Part shown: positions 1-7,530 of the stretch, in pieces
Position numbering within the stretch: the first letter of the stretch is position 1
Layout: every line of letters starts with the position of its first letter
Assembly (NCBI GenBank): GCA_023251675.1
Contig: JAHEYJ010000020.1
Span: 1-33,664, forward strand
Length of the DNA: 33,664 nt
Direction of reading: 5' to 3'
DNA from: Bacteroidota bacterium
GTDB lineage: Bacteria > Bacteroidota > Bacteroidia > Palsa-948
Made by a program: the position numbers and the translations under genes
The notes under the pieces: generated by a model
Seen by the model: the letters and a program-made list of their open reading frames with translations, nothing else
Told to the model about the DNA's origin: nothing
Database searches by the model: none

Positions 1-275
1 TGATCGTACCGGGTGCAGGTCAGCTTTACCTGGGGGATTATAAAAACGCGGTTAATTCATTCTTGCTGAATGCTGCAATTATTACTGCAGGCGTGCATTT
101 TGCCACGGTTTACACCGTTGCGGATGCCTACCTGTTCACTGCCAATTGGTTCTGGAGATATTATAAGGGGGGATTTTTAAAGACAAAAATGCATGCGGAT
201 ACCCTTTTATCCAATGCGAAGAATTCTTCGTTGCTTCAATTGATGGAATTGACAGAAAAGGCTGTTTCACAATAA
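1..275 (+). CDS. Membrane protein, 3' end only (partial)
   Basis: The reading frame is open from base 3 to a TAA stop at 273-275, so the true start lies before the window. The visible part opens with I-V-P-G-A-G-Q-L-Y-L-G-D-Y, the P-G-x-G-Q-x-Y-x-G-D type of turn seen in small Bacteroidota membrane proteins, followed by two hydrophobic stretches (about bases 55-170) and a basic, soluble tail. An internal ATG at base 63 is unlikely to be the start because it would cut the conserved turn off. I do not recognise a specific function. The following gene begins 65 bases later with its own -7 element, so the two are probably separate units. Confidence 0.6.
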   Translation, partial: IVPGAGQLYLGDYKNAVNSFLLNAAIITAGVHFATVYTVADAYLFTANWFWRYYKGGFLKTKMHADTLLSNAKNSSLLQLMELTEKAVSQ

Positions 276-325
276 AGCGGCCATTTATTTTGACGGAACT
301 ATAGCTAAAAATCTTAAAGTTTTAT

Positions 326-333
326 TATTTTTG
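326..333 (+). promoter_or_regulatory. Candidate Bacteroidota -7 element upstream of caspase-like gene
   Basis: TATTTTTG matches the TAnnTTTG -7 consensus of the Bacteroidota primary sigma factor and ends 7 bases before the ATG at 341. No TTTG -33 box lies at the usual 19-21 base spacing, and the leader would be extremely short, so this is weak. Confidence 0.35.
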
Positions 334-340
334 CAATAAC

Positions 341-1630
341 ATGAATAAAAAATATTTTCCCTTTTTCTGGACGCTTTTTTTTGCTGTTGCTTTTTCTAAT
401 GCATACACACAAGAGGCAAAACCCGGTGACGATTTCTCCATCATCAATATTTACCGACCAAAATCAGGAGGAGGAAATTCTTCACAATACCGCATTTATT
501 TTAATGACCGGTTAATACAGATTTTTCCTAGTGGCCTGCGCGTTTCCTATAAAATTTATTCCGTGGGGGATTTAAAGGTTAAAACTGAAGCGCTCTTTAT
601 GGGCAACACATTACCGGGTGAGAGTATAGTAATGCTGCCCGTTGAATCCGGAAAAACGTATTACTTGAAAGTCAGTAATAAGAGTGCTTCGGTTGTGCCG
701 GAGAGCGAAGGTAAAACGGACTTTACCGATTTGTCTCAATTTAAGGATGAACTCGTAAAAATGGAGGAAGATAAAATCGTTCCCATTCTTACGTTGCCGG
801 AGAACGCACCAAAGGAACAAAAGGATCCTGTTGTCTATACTGAATACAGGGGGAGCGGCGACCCGATGAAAGGGCTGAATGTGTCAAAAGCAAAAGACAT
901 GGTGATAGGGAATTATTATGCACTCATCATTGGGATAGATAAGTATACCGGCAAATGGCCCCCACTTCAAAATGCGGTAAATGATGCGAAAGCCGTTGAA
1001 GCAACATTGAATGCAAAATACAAGTTCGATTATTTCCGGACGCTGTATAATGAACAGGCAACACGCAAATCAATCATTGCTCAATTGGAATGGTTGGTGC
1101 AAAATGTAAAAGAACAGGATAATGTTTTCATCTACTATTCAGGGCATGGTGATTTCAAAAAAGAGCTGAACAAAGGTTTCTGGGTTCCAATAGATGCAAT
1201 TGCGAATTCAACAGCCGATTTTATTTCAAACAATGATCTTCAGACGTATGTGGGAGGGATCAAATCAAAACACACACTGCTGGTAACGGACGCCTGTTTC
1301 AGCGGGGATCTTTTCAGGGGAAGCACGGTATCGGTTCCTTTTGAGAATTCCGAAAAATACTATAAAGAAGTTCATGGGCTCACTTCACGGCAGGCGTTTA
1401 CCTCCGGTGGTATAGAACCGGTAATGGACGGGGGAAAGGACGGCCACTCTGTATTTGCCTATTATTTACTGAAGTCGTTGAAAGAGAATGAAAACAATTT
1501 TTTCGATGCAAGCCAGCTGTATGATCGCATCAAGATCCCTGTCGTCAATAATTCGGAGCAAACGCCAAAACTTGCTCCTTTAAAAGATACCGGCGATGAA
1601 GGCGGGCAATTTATTTTTATTAAAAAATAA
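341..1630 (+). CDS. Secreted caspase-like (C14) cysteine peptidase
   Basis: A 429-residue protein with an N-terminal signal peptide (about residues 1-23, hydrophobic core FPFFWTLFFAVAF). Residues about 25-180 form a beta-rich prodomain with the pattern of a surface-lipoprotein-like fold. From about residue 190 (YYALIIGIDKY) to the end it is a caspase p20-type domain: the catalytic His is H269 in YYSGHGD and the catalytic Cys is C319 in TDACFSG, both in the expected order and spacing. Family knowledge: bacterial orthocaspases/metacaspases cleave after basic residues or Asp; the substrate here is unknown. The signal peptide implies action in the periplasm or outside the cell. The next gene, 76 bases on, also encodes an exported protein. 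The family call is secure; the biological role is not known. Confidence 0.88.
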   Translation: MNKKYFPFFWTLFFAVAFSNAYTQEAKPGDDFSIINIYRPKSGGGNSSQYRIYFNDRLIQIFPSGLRVSYKIYSVGDLKVKTEALFMGNTLPGESIVMLPVESGKTYYLKVSNKSASVVPESEGKTDFTDLSQFKDELVKMEEDKIVPILTLPENAPKEQKDPVVYTEYRGSGDPMKGLNVSKAKDMVIGNYYALIIGIDKYTGKWPPLQNAVNDAKAVEATLNAKYKFDYFRTLYNEQATRKSIIAQLEWLVQNVKEQDNVFIYYSGHGDFKKELNKGFWVPIDAIANSTADFISNNDLQTYVGGIKSKHTLLVTDACFSGDLFRGSTVSVPFENSEKYYKEVHGLTSRQAFTSGGIEPVMDGGKDGHSVFAYYLLKSLKENENNFFDASQLYDRIKIPVVNNSEQTPKLAPLKDTGDEGGQFIFIKK

Positions 1631-1706
1631 GTTCCATTCTTATTCATTATTGTTTTGATCCTTCCCGCATATCCTTTAGGTCCTGCAAAACATCATTTCT
1701 ACCGGT

Positions 1707-2651
1707 ATGCAACGAATCGCTAGCTTTTTTTTACTGATCGCAGTTTTATTATTTTCCGGGAAACGGTCTTCGGCAGATGATTTTTTTATGGAAACATTCC
1801 ATAAGGGCTTCGGCTATGTATATAATTTTGAATTCAGGAAAGCAGATTCCCTCGTTTCTATTCTTGAAAAAAAATACCCCCAGGAATATCGTTCGTATAT
1901 ACTGGGAGCAAACTATTACTGGTGGAAGATCCGGTCCGGCGATACAACACCTGTCTGCCGGCGAAACTATTCGGTGTCTCTGGATAAATTACAGGAATTG
2001 CTTGACAAGAAGAAAGAAGTTAAAAAGATCGGGCAGGATGAGATTTTTTATTACATCAACCTGTATTCTTATCGCTCGCGCATAGAGCTCCTGGATAACA
2101 ATTACATCAAAGCGCTTTCGTATATGACAAAATGCAATGCGTTTATAACGCTTTCCGCCAATGCGGAAGATTCGTATGAGCCGTTCAATCTTACCTCCGG
2201 ATTGTATAATTGCTTTATGGCGATGGCCAAAAAGAATAATCCGCTTCTTGCTCCTTATTTTCTTTTTGCTCCCTCCTGCGATAAAGAAAAAGGATTGAAG
2301 CAGCTTGGCAAATGCACAGTGAATAGTGATTTTTTATTGAGTACAGAAGCGAATTATTTCCTGATGATTTTTTATGGCGAAGGAGACATTGATTATTCTC
2401 TTTCCGCTTCTTACGCGGAAAAACTTTCTTTGCAGTACCCGAACAATCTGCTGTACCAGTATTATTTATTTAAAGTAAAGTTGCTTTCAGGAAATCTTGA
2501 ACAGGCGATGAAGAATCTGATCCTGCTTTTTCAAAAGAGCAGATCGATGGCAGGATTAAATGAAGTGCAGCGAAAATATTTTACAGACATGGCAGGAAAA
2601 GACATGATGGAATATTGCAAAAAACACCCGACCGAAAAACCTGAAAATTAA
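1707..2651 (+). CDS. Exported helical-repeat (TPR-like) protein of unknown function
   Basis: A 314-residue protein starting with a signal peptide (MQRIASFFLLIAVLLFSG, cleavage near residue 23). The remainder is rich in aromatic residues and alternating helices such as FRKADSLVSILEKKYPQEYRSYILGANYYWW and the C-terminal SYAEKLSLQYPNNLLYQYYLFKVKLLSGN, which have the spacing of tetratricopeptide repeats. No catalytic motif is visible. It lies 76 bases after the caspase-like gene and only 4 bases before tag, so it is probably cotranscribed with tag. It may be a periplasmic scaffold, but I do not recognise the family. Confidence 0.7.
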   Translation: MQRIASFFLLIAVLLFSGKRSSADDFFMETFHKGFGYVYNFEFRKADSLVSILEKKYPQEYRSYILGANYYWWKIRSGDTTPVCRRNYSVSLDKLQELLDKKKEVKKIGQDEIFYYINLYSYRSRIELLDNNYIKALSYMTKCNAFITLSANAEDSYEPFNLTSGLYNCFMAMAKKNNPLLAPYFLFAPSCDKEKGLKQLGKCTVNSDFLLSTEANYFLMIFYGEGDIDYSLSASYAEKLSLQYPNNLLYQYYLFKVKLLSGNLEQAMKNLILLFQKSRSMAGLNEVQRKYFTDMAGKDMMEYCKKHPTEKPEN

Positions 2652-2655
2652 TTTT

Positions 2656-3213
2656 ATGAAACGATGCCCCTGGCCTGCGGATGATCCGCTTATGATCAAA
2701 TACCATGACGAAGAATGGGGAAGGCCGCTTCACGATGACCGGAAACTCTTTGAGTTTTTAATTCTTGAATCGTTCCAGGCGGGGCTGAGCTGGAGAATTG
2801 TTCTGCATAAGCGGGAAAATTTTCGGAAAGCATTCTCCGGCTTTGATGCCAATAAAGTTTCGAAGTTTAATAAGAAGAAAGTGGCCGCATTGCTTAATGA
2901 TGCCGGTATTATCCGTAACCGTTTAAAAATAGAAGCGGCCATTAATAATGCCAAATGTTTTCTGAAGATCCGGAAAGAGTTCGGATCATTTGACAAGTAC
3001 GTTTGGGGTTTTGTTAAGCATCAAACCATCCTCAACAAACCAAAGTCGCTGAAGGATCTCCCGGCAAAAACCCGGATCAGTGATACAATGAGTGAAGACA
3101 TGGGCAAGCGCGGGTTTAAATTCCGCGGATCCACGATCTGTTACGCATTCATGCAGGCGGTAGGTATGGTGGATGACCATATGGTGGATTGCGATTGTAA
3201 ACAAAGCAAATAA
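2656..3213 (+). CDS. tag: DNA-3-methyladenine glycosylase I
   Basis: This 185-residue enzyme removes 3-methyladenine from alkylated DNA in base-excision repair. The zinc-binding set known from E. coli Tag is present at identical positions: C4, H17, H175 and C179. E38 in LESFQAGLSW matches the key active-site glutamate, and the N-terminal RCPWPADDPLMIKYHDEEWG is the family signature. Length is normal (E. coli Tag is 187 residues). The ATG lies 4 bases after the upstream stop, which suggests translational coupling with the TPR-like gene although the functions look unrelated. The assignment is firm. Confidence 0.96.
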   Translation: MKRCPWPADDPLMIKYHDEEWGRPLHDDRKLFEFLILESFQAGLSWRIVLHKRENFRKAFSGFDANKVSKFNKKKVAALLNDAGIIRNRLKIEAAINNAKCFLKIRKEFGSFDKYVWGFVKHQTILNKPKSLKDLPAKTRISDTMSEDMGKRGFKFRGSTICYAFMQAVGMVDDHMVDCDCKQSK

Positions 3214-3240
3214 TTTTCGGCAAAATTAAATCGTGATTCG

Positions 3241-3248
3241 TATCTTCG
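3241..3248 (+). promoter_or_regulatory. Possible -7 element for mrp
   Basis: TATCTTCG is one base off the TAnnTTTG consensus and lies 28 bases before the mrp ATG. A TTCG sequence at 3216-3219 is 21 bases upstream and could act as a weak -33 box. Weak evidence only. Confidence 0.3.
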
Positions 3249-3276
3249 CAATACAATTCTTTATTAAAAACCCCAT

Positions 3277-4374
3277 ATGCAAATCACCAAAGAACAAGTA
3301 CTGGAAGCCCTCCGTAATGTGGACGATCCGGATTTACACAAGGACATTGTCACGCTCGGCATGGTGCGCGATATAGTAATTGAAGAAAAGAAAGTTTCTT
3401 TCAGGGTGGTGCTAACCACCCCTGCCTGCCCCATGAAAGAAATGATTCAAAAAGCCTGTGTGAACGCCATTATTCACTTTGTAGATAAAGAAGCCGTTGT
3501 AGAAGTGAAGATGGATGCGGAAACTTCTTCCCGCAGGGTGGACGACCGCGTTATGCTTCCCAATGTAAAAAATATCATTGCCGTAGCATCCGGAAAAGGA
3601 GGCGTAGGAAAATCAACGGTTGCCGCTAATCTTGCGGTTGGACTTGCTCAAATGGGTGCCAAAGTAGGATTGATCGATGCGGATATTTACGGCCCGTCTC
3701 AAACCATCATGTTTGATGTGCAGGATAAAAAGCCAACCATGGCCGGCAACGGGGAAGAAAGCAAAATGATGCCTGTTGAAAATTATGGGGTTAAACTTCT
3801 TTCCTTAGGTTTTTTTGCGGGAGCTGATCAGGCTGTGCCGTGGCGCGGACCAATGGCCTCACGCGCACTTATCCAGCTTTTTTCCGATGCTGACTGGGGC
3901 GAACTGGATTACATGGTAGTGGACCTTCCCCCGGGAACAGGAGATATTCATCTTTCATTTGTTTCCCAGGTGCCTGTTACCGGTGCGGTGATTGTGAGTA
4001 CTCCCCAGCGGGTTGCGCTAGCAGATGCGCGCAAAGCAATTTCTATGTTCCGTATGAAGCAGATCAATGTACCCGTGCTTGGAATGGTGGAGAACATGAG
4101 CTACTTTACACCGGCAGAACTTCCGCAGAATAAATATTATATTTTCGGGAAAGACGGATCAAAAAATCTGGCAGAAGAATTTGGAATTCCCTTTCTCGGG
4201 CAAATTCCGTTGGTTCAAAGTATTTGTGAATCAGGAGATACCGGCCGGCCGGCTATTTTGCAGGAAACCACGCCTCAGGCAATTGCTTTCAAGGAAATGG
4301 TAAACAAAGTTGTTCAGCAGGTGGCTATAGCGAATTCGCAAAAGGTGGAAAAGCAAAGAGGTATAGAGGTATAG
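3277..4374 (+). CDS. mrp: Mrp/NBP35-family P-loop ATPase, Fe-S cluster carrier
   Basis: A 365-residue protein. Residues 1-80 form an N-terminal MIP18/DUF59 domain (ALRNVDDPDLHKDIVTLGMV and the TTPACPMKE motif with C51). Residues 96-350 are a deviant-Walker P-loop ATPase: GKGGVGKST at 106-114, DADIYGPSQ, and VDLPPGTGDIHLSF. Family knowledge: ApbC/Mrp proteins bind and transfer Fe-S clusters to target apoproteins in the cytosol. The usual C-terminal CPxC cluster motif is absent; the corresponding stretch reads ENMSYFTPAELPQNKYYIFG, a form I associate with Bacteroidota. The last residues (KQRGIEV) are encoded by the start of an intergenic repeat. The downstream NifU-C gene supports a role in Fe-S assembly. 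Confidence 0.93.
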   Translation: MQITKEQVLEALRNVDDPDLHKDIVTLGMVRDIVIEEKKVSFRVVLTTPACPMKEMIQKACVNAIIHFVDKEAVVEVKMDAETSSRRVDDRVMLPNVKNIIAVASGKGGVGKSTVAANLAVGLAQMGAKVGLIDADIYGPSQTIMFDVQDKKPTMAGNGEESKMMPVENYGVKLLSLGFFAGADQAVPWRGPMASRALIQLFSDADWGELDYMVVDLPPGTGDIHLSFVSQVPVTGAVIVSTPQRVALADARKAISMFRMKQINVPVLGMVENMSYFTPAELPQNKYYIFGKDGSKNLAEEFGIPFLGQIPLVQSICESGDTGRPAILQETTPQAIAFKEMVNKVVQQVAIANSQKVEKQRGIEV

Positions 4375-4441
4375 GGTGTAGAGGTAAATGGGAAATATTT
4401 TTTCTTCTTTAATACCTTATTTCCTTATACCTTTATCCCTT
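4358..4441 (+). repeat. Imperfect inverted repeat, mrp-nifU junction
   Basis: The left arm has tandem GAGGTATA units (AGAGGTATAGAGGTATAGGG) and the right arm carries the complementary units TACCTTATTTCCTTATACC followed by TTTATCCC, separated by an AT-rich centre. It begins inside the mrp reading frame and supplies the last codons and stop. This looks like a short dispersed element of a kind common between Bacteroidota genes. Confidence 0.5.
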
Positions 4442-4452
4442 TCTTATAGCCA

Positions 4453-4698
4453 ATGAAAGATTCAGTAATGATATCAAAAATCGAAGCCGCCCTGGAACAG
4501 GTTCGCCCTTTTCTGAAAGCGGACGGAGGCGATATTTCATTAGTGGAAGTGACGGATGATCATATTGTTCGAGTCAGGCTGCTGGGCGCCTGCAGCGGAT
4601 GTTCCATCAGCCACCTCACCATGAAAGCAGGGATCGAAGAAGCGATACGCAATGCTGTACCCGAAATAAAAATGGTTGAAGCAGTTACAGATTTATAA
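4453..4698 (+). CDS. NifU C-terminal-domain Fe-S scaffold protein
   Basis: An 81-residue protein consisting of a single NifU-C/Nfu domain. The cluster-binding CxxC is C47-S-G-C50 in LGACSGCSISHLTMKAGIEE, and the N-terminal half has the conserved VRPFLKADGGDISLVEV. Family knowledge: Nfu proteins hold and pass on [4Fe-4S] clusters. Its place 78 bases after mrp, a carrier of the same pathway, supports this. An internal ATG (codon 6) is an alternative start that leaves the domain intact. Confidence 0.93.
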   Translation: MKDSVMISKIEAALEQVRPFLKADGGDISLVEVTDDHIVRVRLLGACSGCSISHLTMKAGIEEAIRNAVPEIKMVEAVTDL

Positions 4699-4731
4699 TT
4701 TATATATACTCATCTTTAATAAATAATTTTC

Positions 4732-5334
4732 ATGACACCACAAATGCGCAAATTCTTAGTCTGGGGCGGATTTCTTTTCATCATCCTGCTGATCGGATTC
4801 TCGGGATGCGGCTCCTATAATAACATGGTAACCATGGATGAAGCGGTTACCGCCAACTGGCAGCAGGTAGAAAATCAGTATCAGCGCAGGCTTGACCTGA
4901 TTCCAAACCTTGTAAACACAGTTCAGGGATATGCTGATTTTGAAAAGTCAACCATCATTGCGGTAACAGAAGCCCGTGCAAAAGTAGGGCAGGTGAAAGT
5001 GGATGCAAACAACCCGGAAAGCCTGAAACAATTTCAGGACGCACAAGCCGGGCTTGGATCTGCCATTTCACGGCTGCTTGTTGTGGCGGAACAATATCCG
5101 GATCTGAAAGCAAACCAGAATTTCCTGGATCTTCAGGCACAGCTGGAAGGGACTGAAAACCGGATTGCCAATGAACGAAGAATGTTCAATGAATCTGCCC
5201 AGGCACTGAATACGTACATCCGTACATTTCCCAAGAATCTCTGGGCCGGAATGTTCGGCATACAAAAGCGAGCCTACTTTGAATCAGACGCGGGAGCAGA
5301 AAAAGCACCGACGGTTAAGTTTAATACAAAATAA
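4732..5334 (+). CDS. lemA: LemA family membrane protein
   Basis: A 200-residue protein with one N-terminal membrane helix (residues 9-25, FLVWGGFLFIILLIGFS). A GCGS follows the helix and could be a lipobox-like site, but the long N-terminus before it makes a plain anchor more likely. The rest is the helical LemA domain with its signature ANWQQVENQYQRRLDLIPNL and, near the C-terminus, ENRIANERRMFNESAQALN. The molecular function of LemA is not settled. It is followed by two TPM-domain genes, an arrangement often seen in bacteria, which suggests that the three products act together at the membrane. Confidence 0.93.
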   Translation: MTPQMRKFLVWGGFLFIILLIGFSGCGSYNNMVTMDEAVTANWQQVENQYQRRLDLIPNLVNTVQGYADFEKSTIIAVTEARAKVGQVKVDANNPESLKQFQDAQAGLGSAISRLLVVAEQYPDLKANQNFLDLQAQLEGTENRIANERRMFNESAQALNTYIRTFPKNLWAGMFGIQKRAYFESDAGAEKAPTVKFNTK

Positions 5335-5344
5335 AGAACCGGCA

Positions 5345-5384
5345 CTCATTTGTAAATTCGTACAAATTCGTTTTTCGTAGATTT
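5345..5384 (+). repeat. ATTCG-type intergenic mini-repeat
   Basis: The gap before the first TPM gene contains two copies of AAATTCGT in tandem (AAATTCGTACAAATTCG) followed by TTTTTCGTAGATTTC. The same core in opposite orientation (CGAATTACGAAT) recurs at 5833-5864 and, more loosely, at 32051-32104. Confidence 0.4.
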
Positions 5385-5385
5385 C

Positions 5386-5829
5386 ATGGCATCAGCAAAA
5401 AATTTCTTCACAGATGAACAGGTAAAAATGATTGAACAGGCCATTCGATCGGCAGAAGAGAATTCTTCGGGAGAGATCCGGGTGCACATTGAAAATTGGT
5501 GTAAAGGTGATGAAGTGGTTTGCGCGACAAAGACCTTTCATAAACTGCGCATGCATAAAACAGAGCTCCGTAACGGAACCTTGTTCTATCTGGCCATTAA
5601 AGACAGGAAATTTGCAGTGATAGGAGATTCAGGGATACACAAAAATGTGCCGGAAGGTTTCTGGGATAAAGTCCGCGACCAGATGCTGGAGAATTTTAAA
5701 AATGGAAAGTTCACGGAAGGGCTTTGCAATGGGATTAATATGACCGGAATTGAACTGAAAAAATATTTTCCTCTTTCTGCTTCGGATAAGAACGAACTTT
5801 CCAATGAAGTAACCTTCGGAAAAAAATAA
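5386..5829 (+). CDS. TPM-domain protein without signal peptide
   Basis: A 147-residue protein made of one TPM (TLP18.3/Psb32/MOLO-1) domain. Recognisable parts are IRSAEENSSGEIRVHIE at residues 20-36, then LFYLAIKDRKFAVIGDSGI and the C-terminal KNGKFTEGLCNGINMTG. It has no signal peptide or membrane helix, so it should be cytosolic or peripheral, unlike the next gene's product. It sits 51 bases after lemA and 14 bases before the second TPM gene. Related domains have been reported as acid phosphatases in plants; activity here is unknown. Confidence 0.85.
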   Translation: MASAKNFFTDEQVKMIEQAIRSAEENSSGEIRVHIENWCKGDEVVCATKTFHKLRMHKTELRNGTLFYLAIKDRKFAVIGDSGIHKNVPEGFWDKVRDQMLENFKNGKFTEGLCNGINMTGIELKKYFPLSASDKNELSNEVTFGKK

Positions 5830-5832
5830 TCT

Positions 5833-5864
5833 ACGAATTACGAATGAAGCCGAATTACGAATTT
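5833..5864 (+). repeat. CGAATTACGAAT direct repeat spanning a start codon
   Basis: ACGAATTACGAAT (5833-5845) and CCGAATTACGAATTT (5850-5864) are two near-identical copies. The ATG of the second TPM gene lies in the first copy, at its junction with the spacer, and codons 3-7 lie in the second copy. Confidence 0.6.
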
Positions 5865-6638
5865 AAAAAATGGTTGCGGTATTTTTTCCTGGTTTCTGGT
5901 TTCTGGTTTCTGGTTTCCGGCATTTTTGCCTCTGAGGACTGCTTTCCTGCGAAACCGTCCCCTCCACGTCTTGTAAATAATCTTTCAAAAGAGTTTCCCG
6001 ATTTTATTTCAGTATCGGAAGAACAAGCGCTTGAAAATAAACTGGTGGCTTTCAATAAGGAAACTTCCAACCAGATAGTAATAGTCATCGTGGATGATCT
6101 TTGCGGGCACGATGCCAATGAATTCTCTACGCTTATCGGCGAACAATGGGGTGTTGGACAGGGCAAGTTTGACAACGGAGTGGTGGTGATGATCAAACCA
6201 ACAGGAGGTGAGGGCCAGCGGGATGCCTACATTGCGGTCGGGCGCGGGCTGGAAGGAATTATTCCGGATGCGATCGCACACAGGATAGTCGACAATGAGA
6301 TTATTCCCCGCTTTAAGAACGGAGAGAATTACGGTGCACTGGAAGGGGCAACAAACGTATTGATATCGCTTTCCAAGAAGGAATTCAGCTATCAGGATTA
6401 TGGGAAGCAAGGACAGGAGAATTGGTTGCCGTTTATTATCGCAGTAGTCATTATTTTCCTTTTAACTTTCATTTCGATAAAACGAAAAGGATATACAATG
6501 ACCAGCGGCGGAAGAACGTATTACGGAGGCGGATGGAGCAGTTGGGGTGGAGGTGGTTTTGGCGGCGGCGGCGGCGGCGGTTTCGGTGGTTTTGGCGGCG
6601 GCGGTTTTGGCGGCGGCGGAGCCGGAGGAAAATGGTAA
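5844..6638 (+). CDS. Exported TPM-domain protein with Gly-rich tail (YgcG-like)
   Basis: A 264-residue protein. Residues 1-29 form a signal peptide of odd composition (FFLVSGFWFLVSGIFAS) encoded by two kinds of repeat DNA. Residues about 45-175 are the TPM domain (FISVSEEQALENKLVAFNKETSNQIVIVIV, then NGVVVMI and AVGRGLEGIIPDAIAHRI). A membrane helix follows at about 193-210 (WLPFIIAVVIIFLLTFISI), then a tail from about residue 228 made almost only of Gly with Trp, Phe and Ser. This is the usual YgcG layout: TPM outside the inner membrane, one anchor, Gly-rich end. Its place after lemA and another TPM gene is typical. The start is uncertain because the N-terminus is repeat-derived. Confidence 0.88.
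   Translation: MKPNYEFKKWLRYFFLVSGFWFLVSGIFASEDCFPAKPSPPRLVNNLSKEFPDFISVSEEQALENKLVAFNKETSNQIVIVIVDDLCGHDANEFSTLIGEQWGVGQGKFDNGVVVMIKPTGGEGQRDAYIAVGRGLEGIIPDAIAHRIVDNEIIPRFKNGENYGALEGATNVLISLSKKEFSYQDYGKQGQENWLPFIIAVVIIFLLTFISIKRKGYTMTSGGRTYYGGGWSSWGGGGFGGGGGGGFGGFGGGGFGGGGAGGKW
5889..5916 (+). repeat. Four tandem copies of the 7-base unit CTGGTTT
   Basis: Four perfect head-to-tail heptamers inside the signal-peptide codons of the second TPM gene, followed by a partial CCGG. Because 7 is not a multiple of 3, gain or loss of one unit would shift the reading frame. Confidence 0.85.
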
Positions 6639-6650
6639 TTAAATATTTTT

Positions 6651-7055
6651 ATGAAAACAAAAACCATAAAACAGAAAGCGGTTATTCCGGCATCACCCGA
6701 AAAGGTTTACAATGCGCTCATGCATTCAAAAGAACATTCTGCTTTCTCAAATTCAGGAGTTAAGATCAAAGATAAAGTAGGGACAAGCTTTTCAGCATAT
6801 GACGGATATATTGAAGGAAAAAACCTGAAACTGGTGAAAGGAAAGAAAATTGTGCAGAGCTGGAAAGCTGCTGAGAGCAACTGGCCGAAAGGCCATTTGT
6901 CAGAAGTAATATTTGAATTAAAGAAAAAAGGCATTGGAACTGAAATTATTTTCACACACAAAGATGTTCCTGCTGAATATGCAAAATCCATTAGCGACGG
7001 ATGGAAGGATTATTACTGGAATCCGTTGAAAGAATATTTTAAAACCAAAAGATAA
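6651..7055 (+). CDS. SRPBCC/AHSA1-like ligand-binding fold protein
   Basis: A 134-residue cytosolic protein with the START/SRPBCC pattern: IPASPEKVYNALMHSKEHSAF at residues 13-33, a middle beta region (DGYIEGKNLKLVKGKKIVQSW), and the C-terminal helix SISDGWKDYYWNPLKEYF. Family knowledge: such proteins bind hydrophobic ligands or stimulate Hsp90 (AHSA1); the specific role cannot be read from the sequence. It begins 12 bases after the TPM gene and ends 4 bases before the lipoprotein gene, so it is probably part of the same transcript. Confidence 0.85.
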   Translation: MKTKTIKQKAVIPASPEKVYNALMHSKEHSAFSNSGVKIKDKVGTSFSAYDGYIEGKNLKLVKGKKIVQSWKAAESNWPKGHLSEVIFELKKKGIGTEIIFTHKDVPAEYAKSISDGWKDYYWNPLKEYFKTKR

Positions 7056-7059
7056 TTTC

Positions 7060-7521
7060 ATGAACAAACTTATTATTCTTATTCCTGTATTTACATTTTT
7101 ATTCGCTTGCAATTCCGGTAAGAATGAAAGCAGTACGGAGAAGCAAGACACTGCTTCAACGGAAGAGCTGCAATTGCCATCACCGAATGGAAAATTAGGC
7201 ATCAACGATTTGTTGGGGGAACAGCAAACCGCAAAGCCGGCAGCAAATCCCTATAAGGATGCAAAGATCGATATCAAGGTTTTTAATAACGATACGGTTA
7301 AGAACGATCCGAAGCTTACCGGCTTCGGCTATGATATTTTAATTTATGATGCGGTTTATAATCACCAGCCGCACATTCCGGCCATTAACGGCATGCGCGG
7401 TTTTCACACAAAAGAACAGGCAAAAAAAGCGGCTGAACTGGTAGTTTACAAAATCCGTAACAACATTATGCCTCCCAGTCTGAGCCCTAAAGAACTGGAT
7501 AGCCTGGGAACGTTGAAATAA
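7060..7521 (+). CDS. Lipoprotein, probable DUF4907
   Basis: A 153-residue protein with a lipoprotein signal peptide: lipobox FLFAC with the modified cysteine at C17, followed by a Ser/Glu/Thr-rich linker to about residue 65. The C-terminal part (TGFGYDILIYDAVYNHQPHIPAINGMRGF, then KEQAKKAAELVVYKI and PKELDSLG) resembles, from memory, the Bacteroidota family DUF4907, of unknown function. It ends 9 bases from the stop codon of the convergent rsmA; I see no convincing terminator hairpin between them. Confidence 0.75.
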   Translation: MNKLIILIPVFTFLFACNSGKNESSTEKQDTASTEELQLPSPNGKLGINDLLGEQQTAKPAANPYKDAKIDIKVFNNDTVKNDPKLTGFGYDILIYDAVYNHQPHIPAINGMRGFHTKEQAKKAAELVVYKIRNNIMPPSLSPKELDSLGTLK

Positions 7522-7530
7522 GTTTAAGGT

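Noticed and set aside
6529-6635. GGCGGC microsatellite in the Gly-rich tail as a phase-variable tract
   Set aside because: The units are mostly multiples of three bases, so changes would only lengthen or shorten the tail; such tails are normal for the family.
6422-6763. Arg/Trp-rich frame (RRRRRRF) overlapping the Gly-rich tail of the second TPM gene
   Set aside because: It is the +2 shadow of GGC/GGT repeats and overlaps two supported genes.
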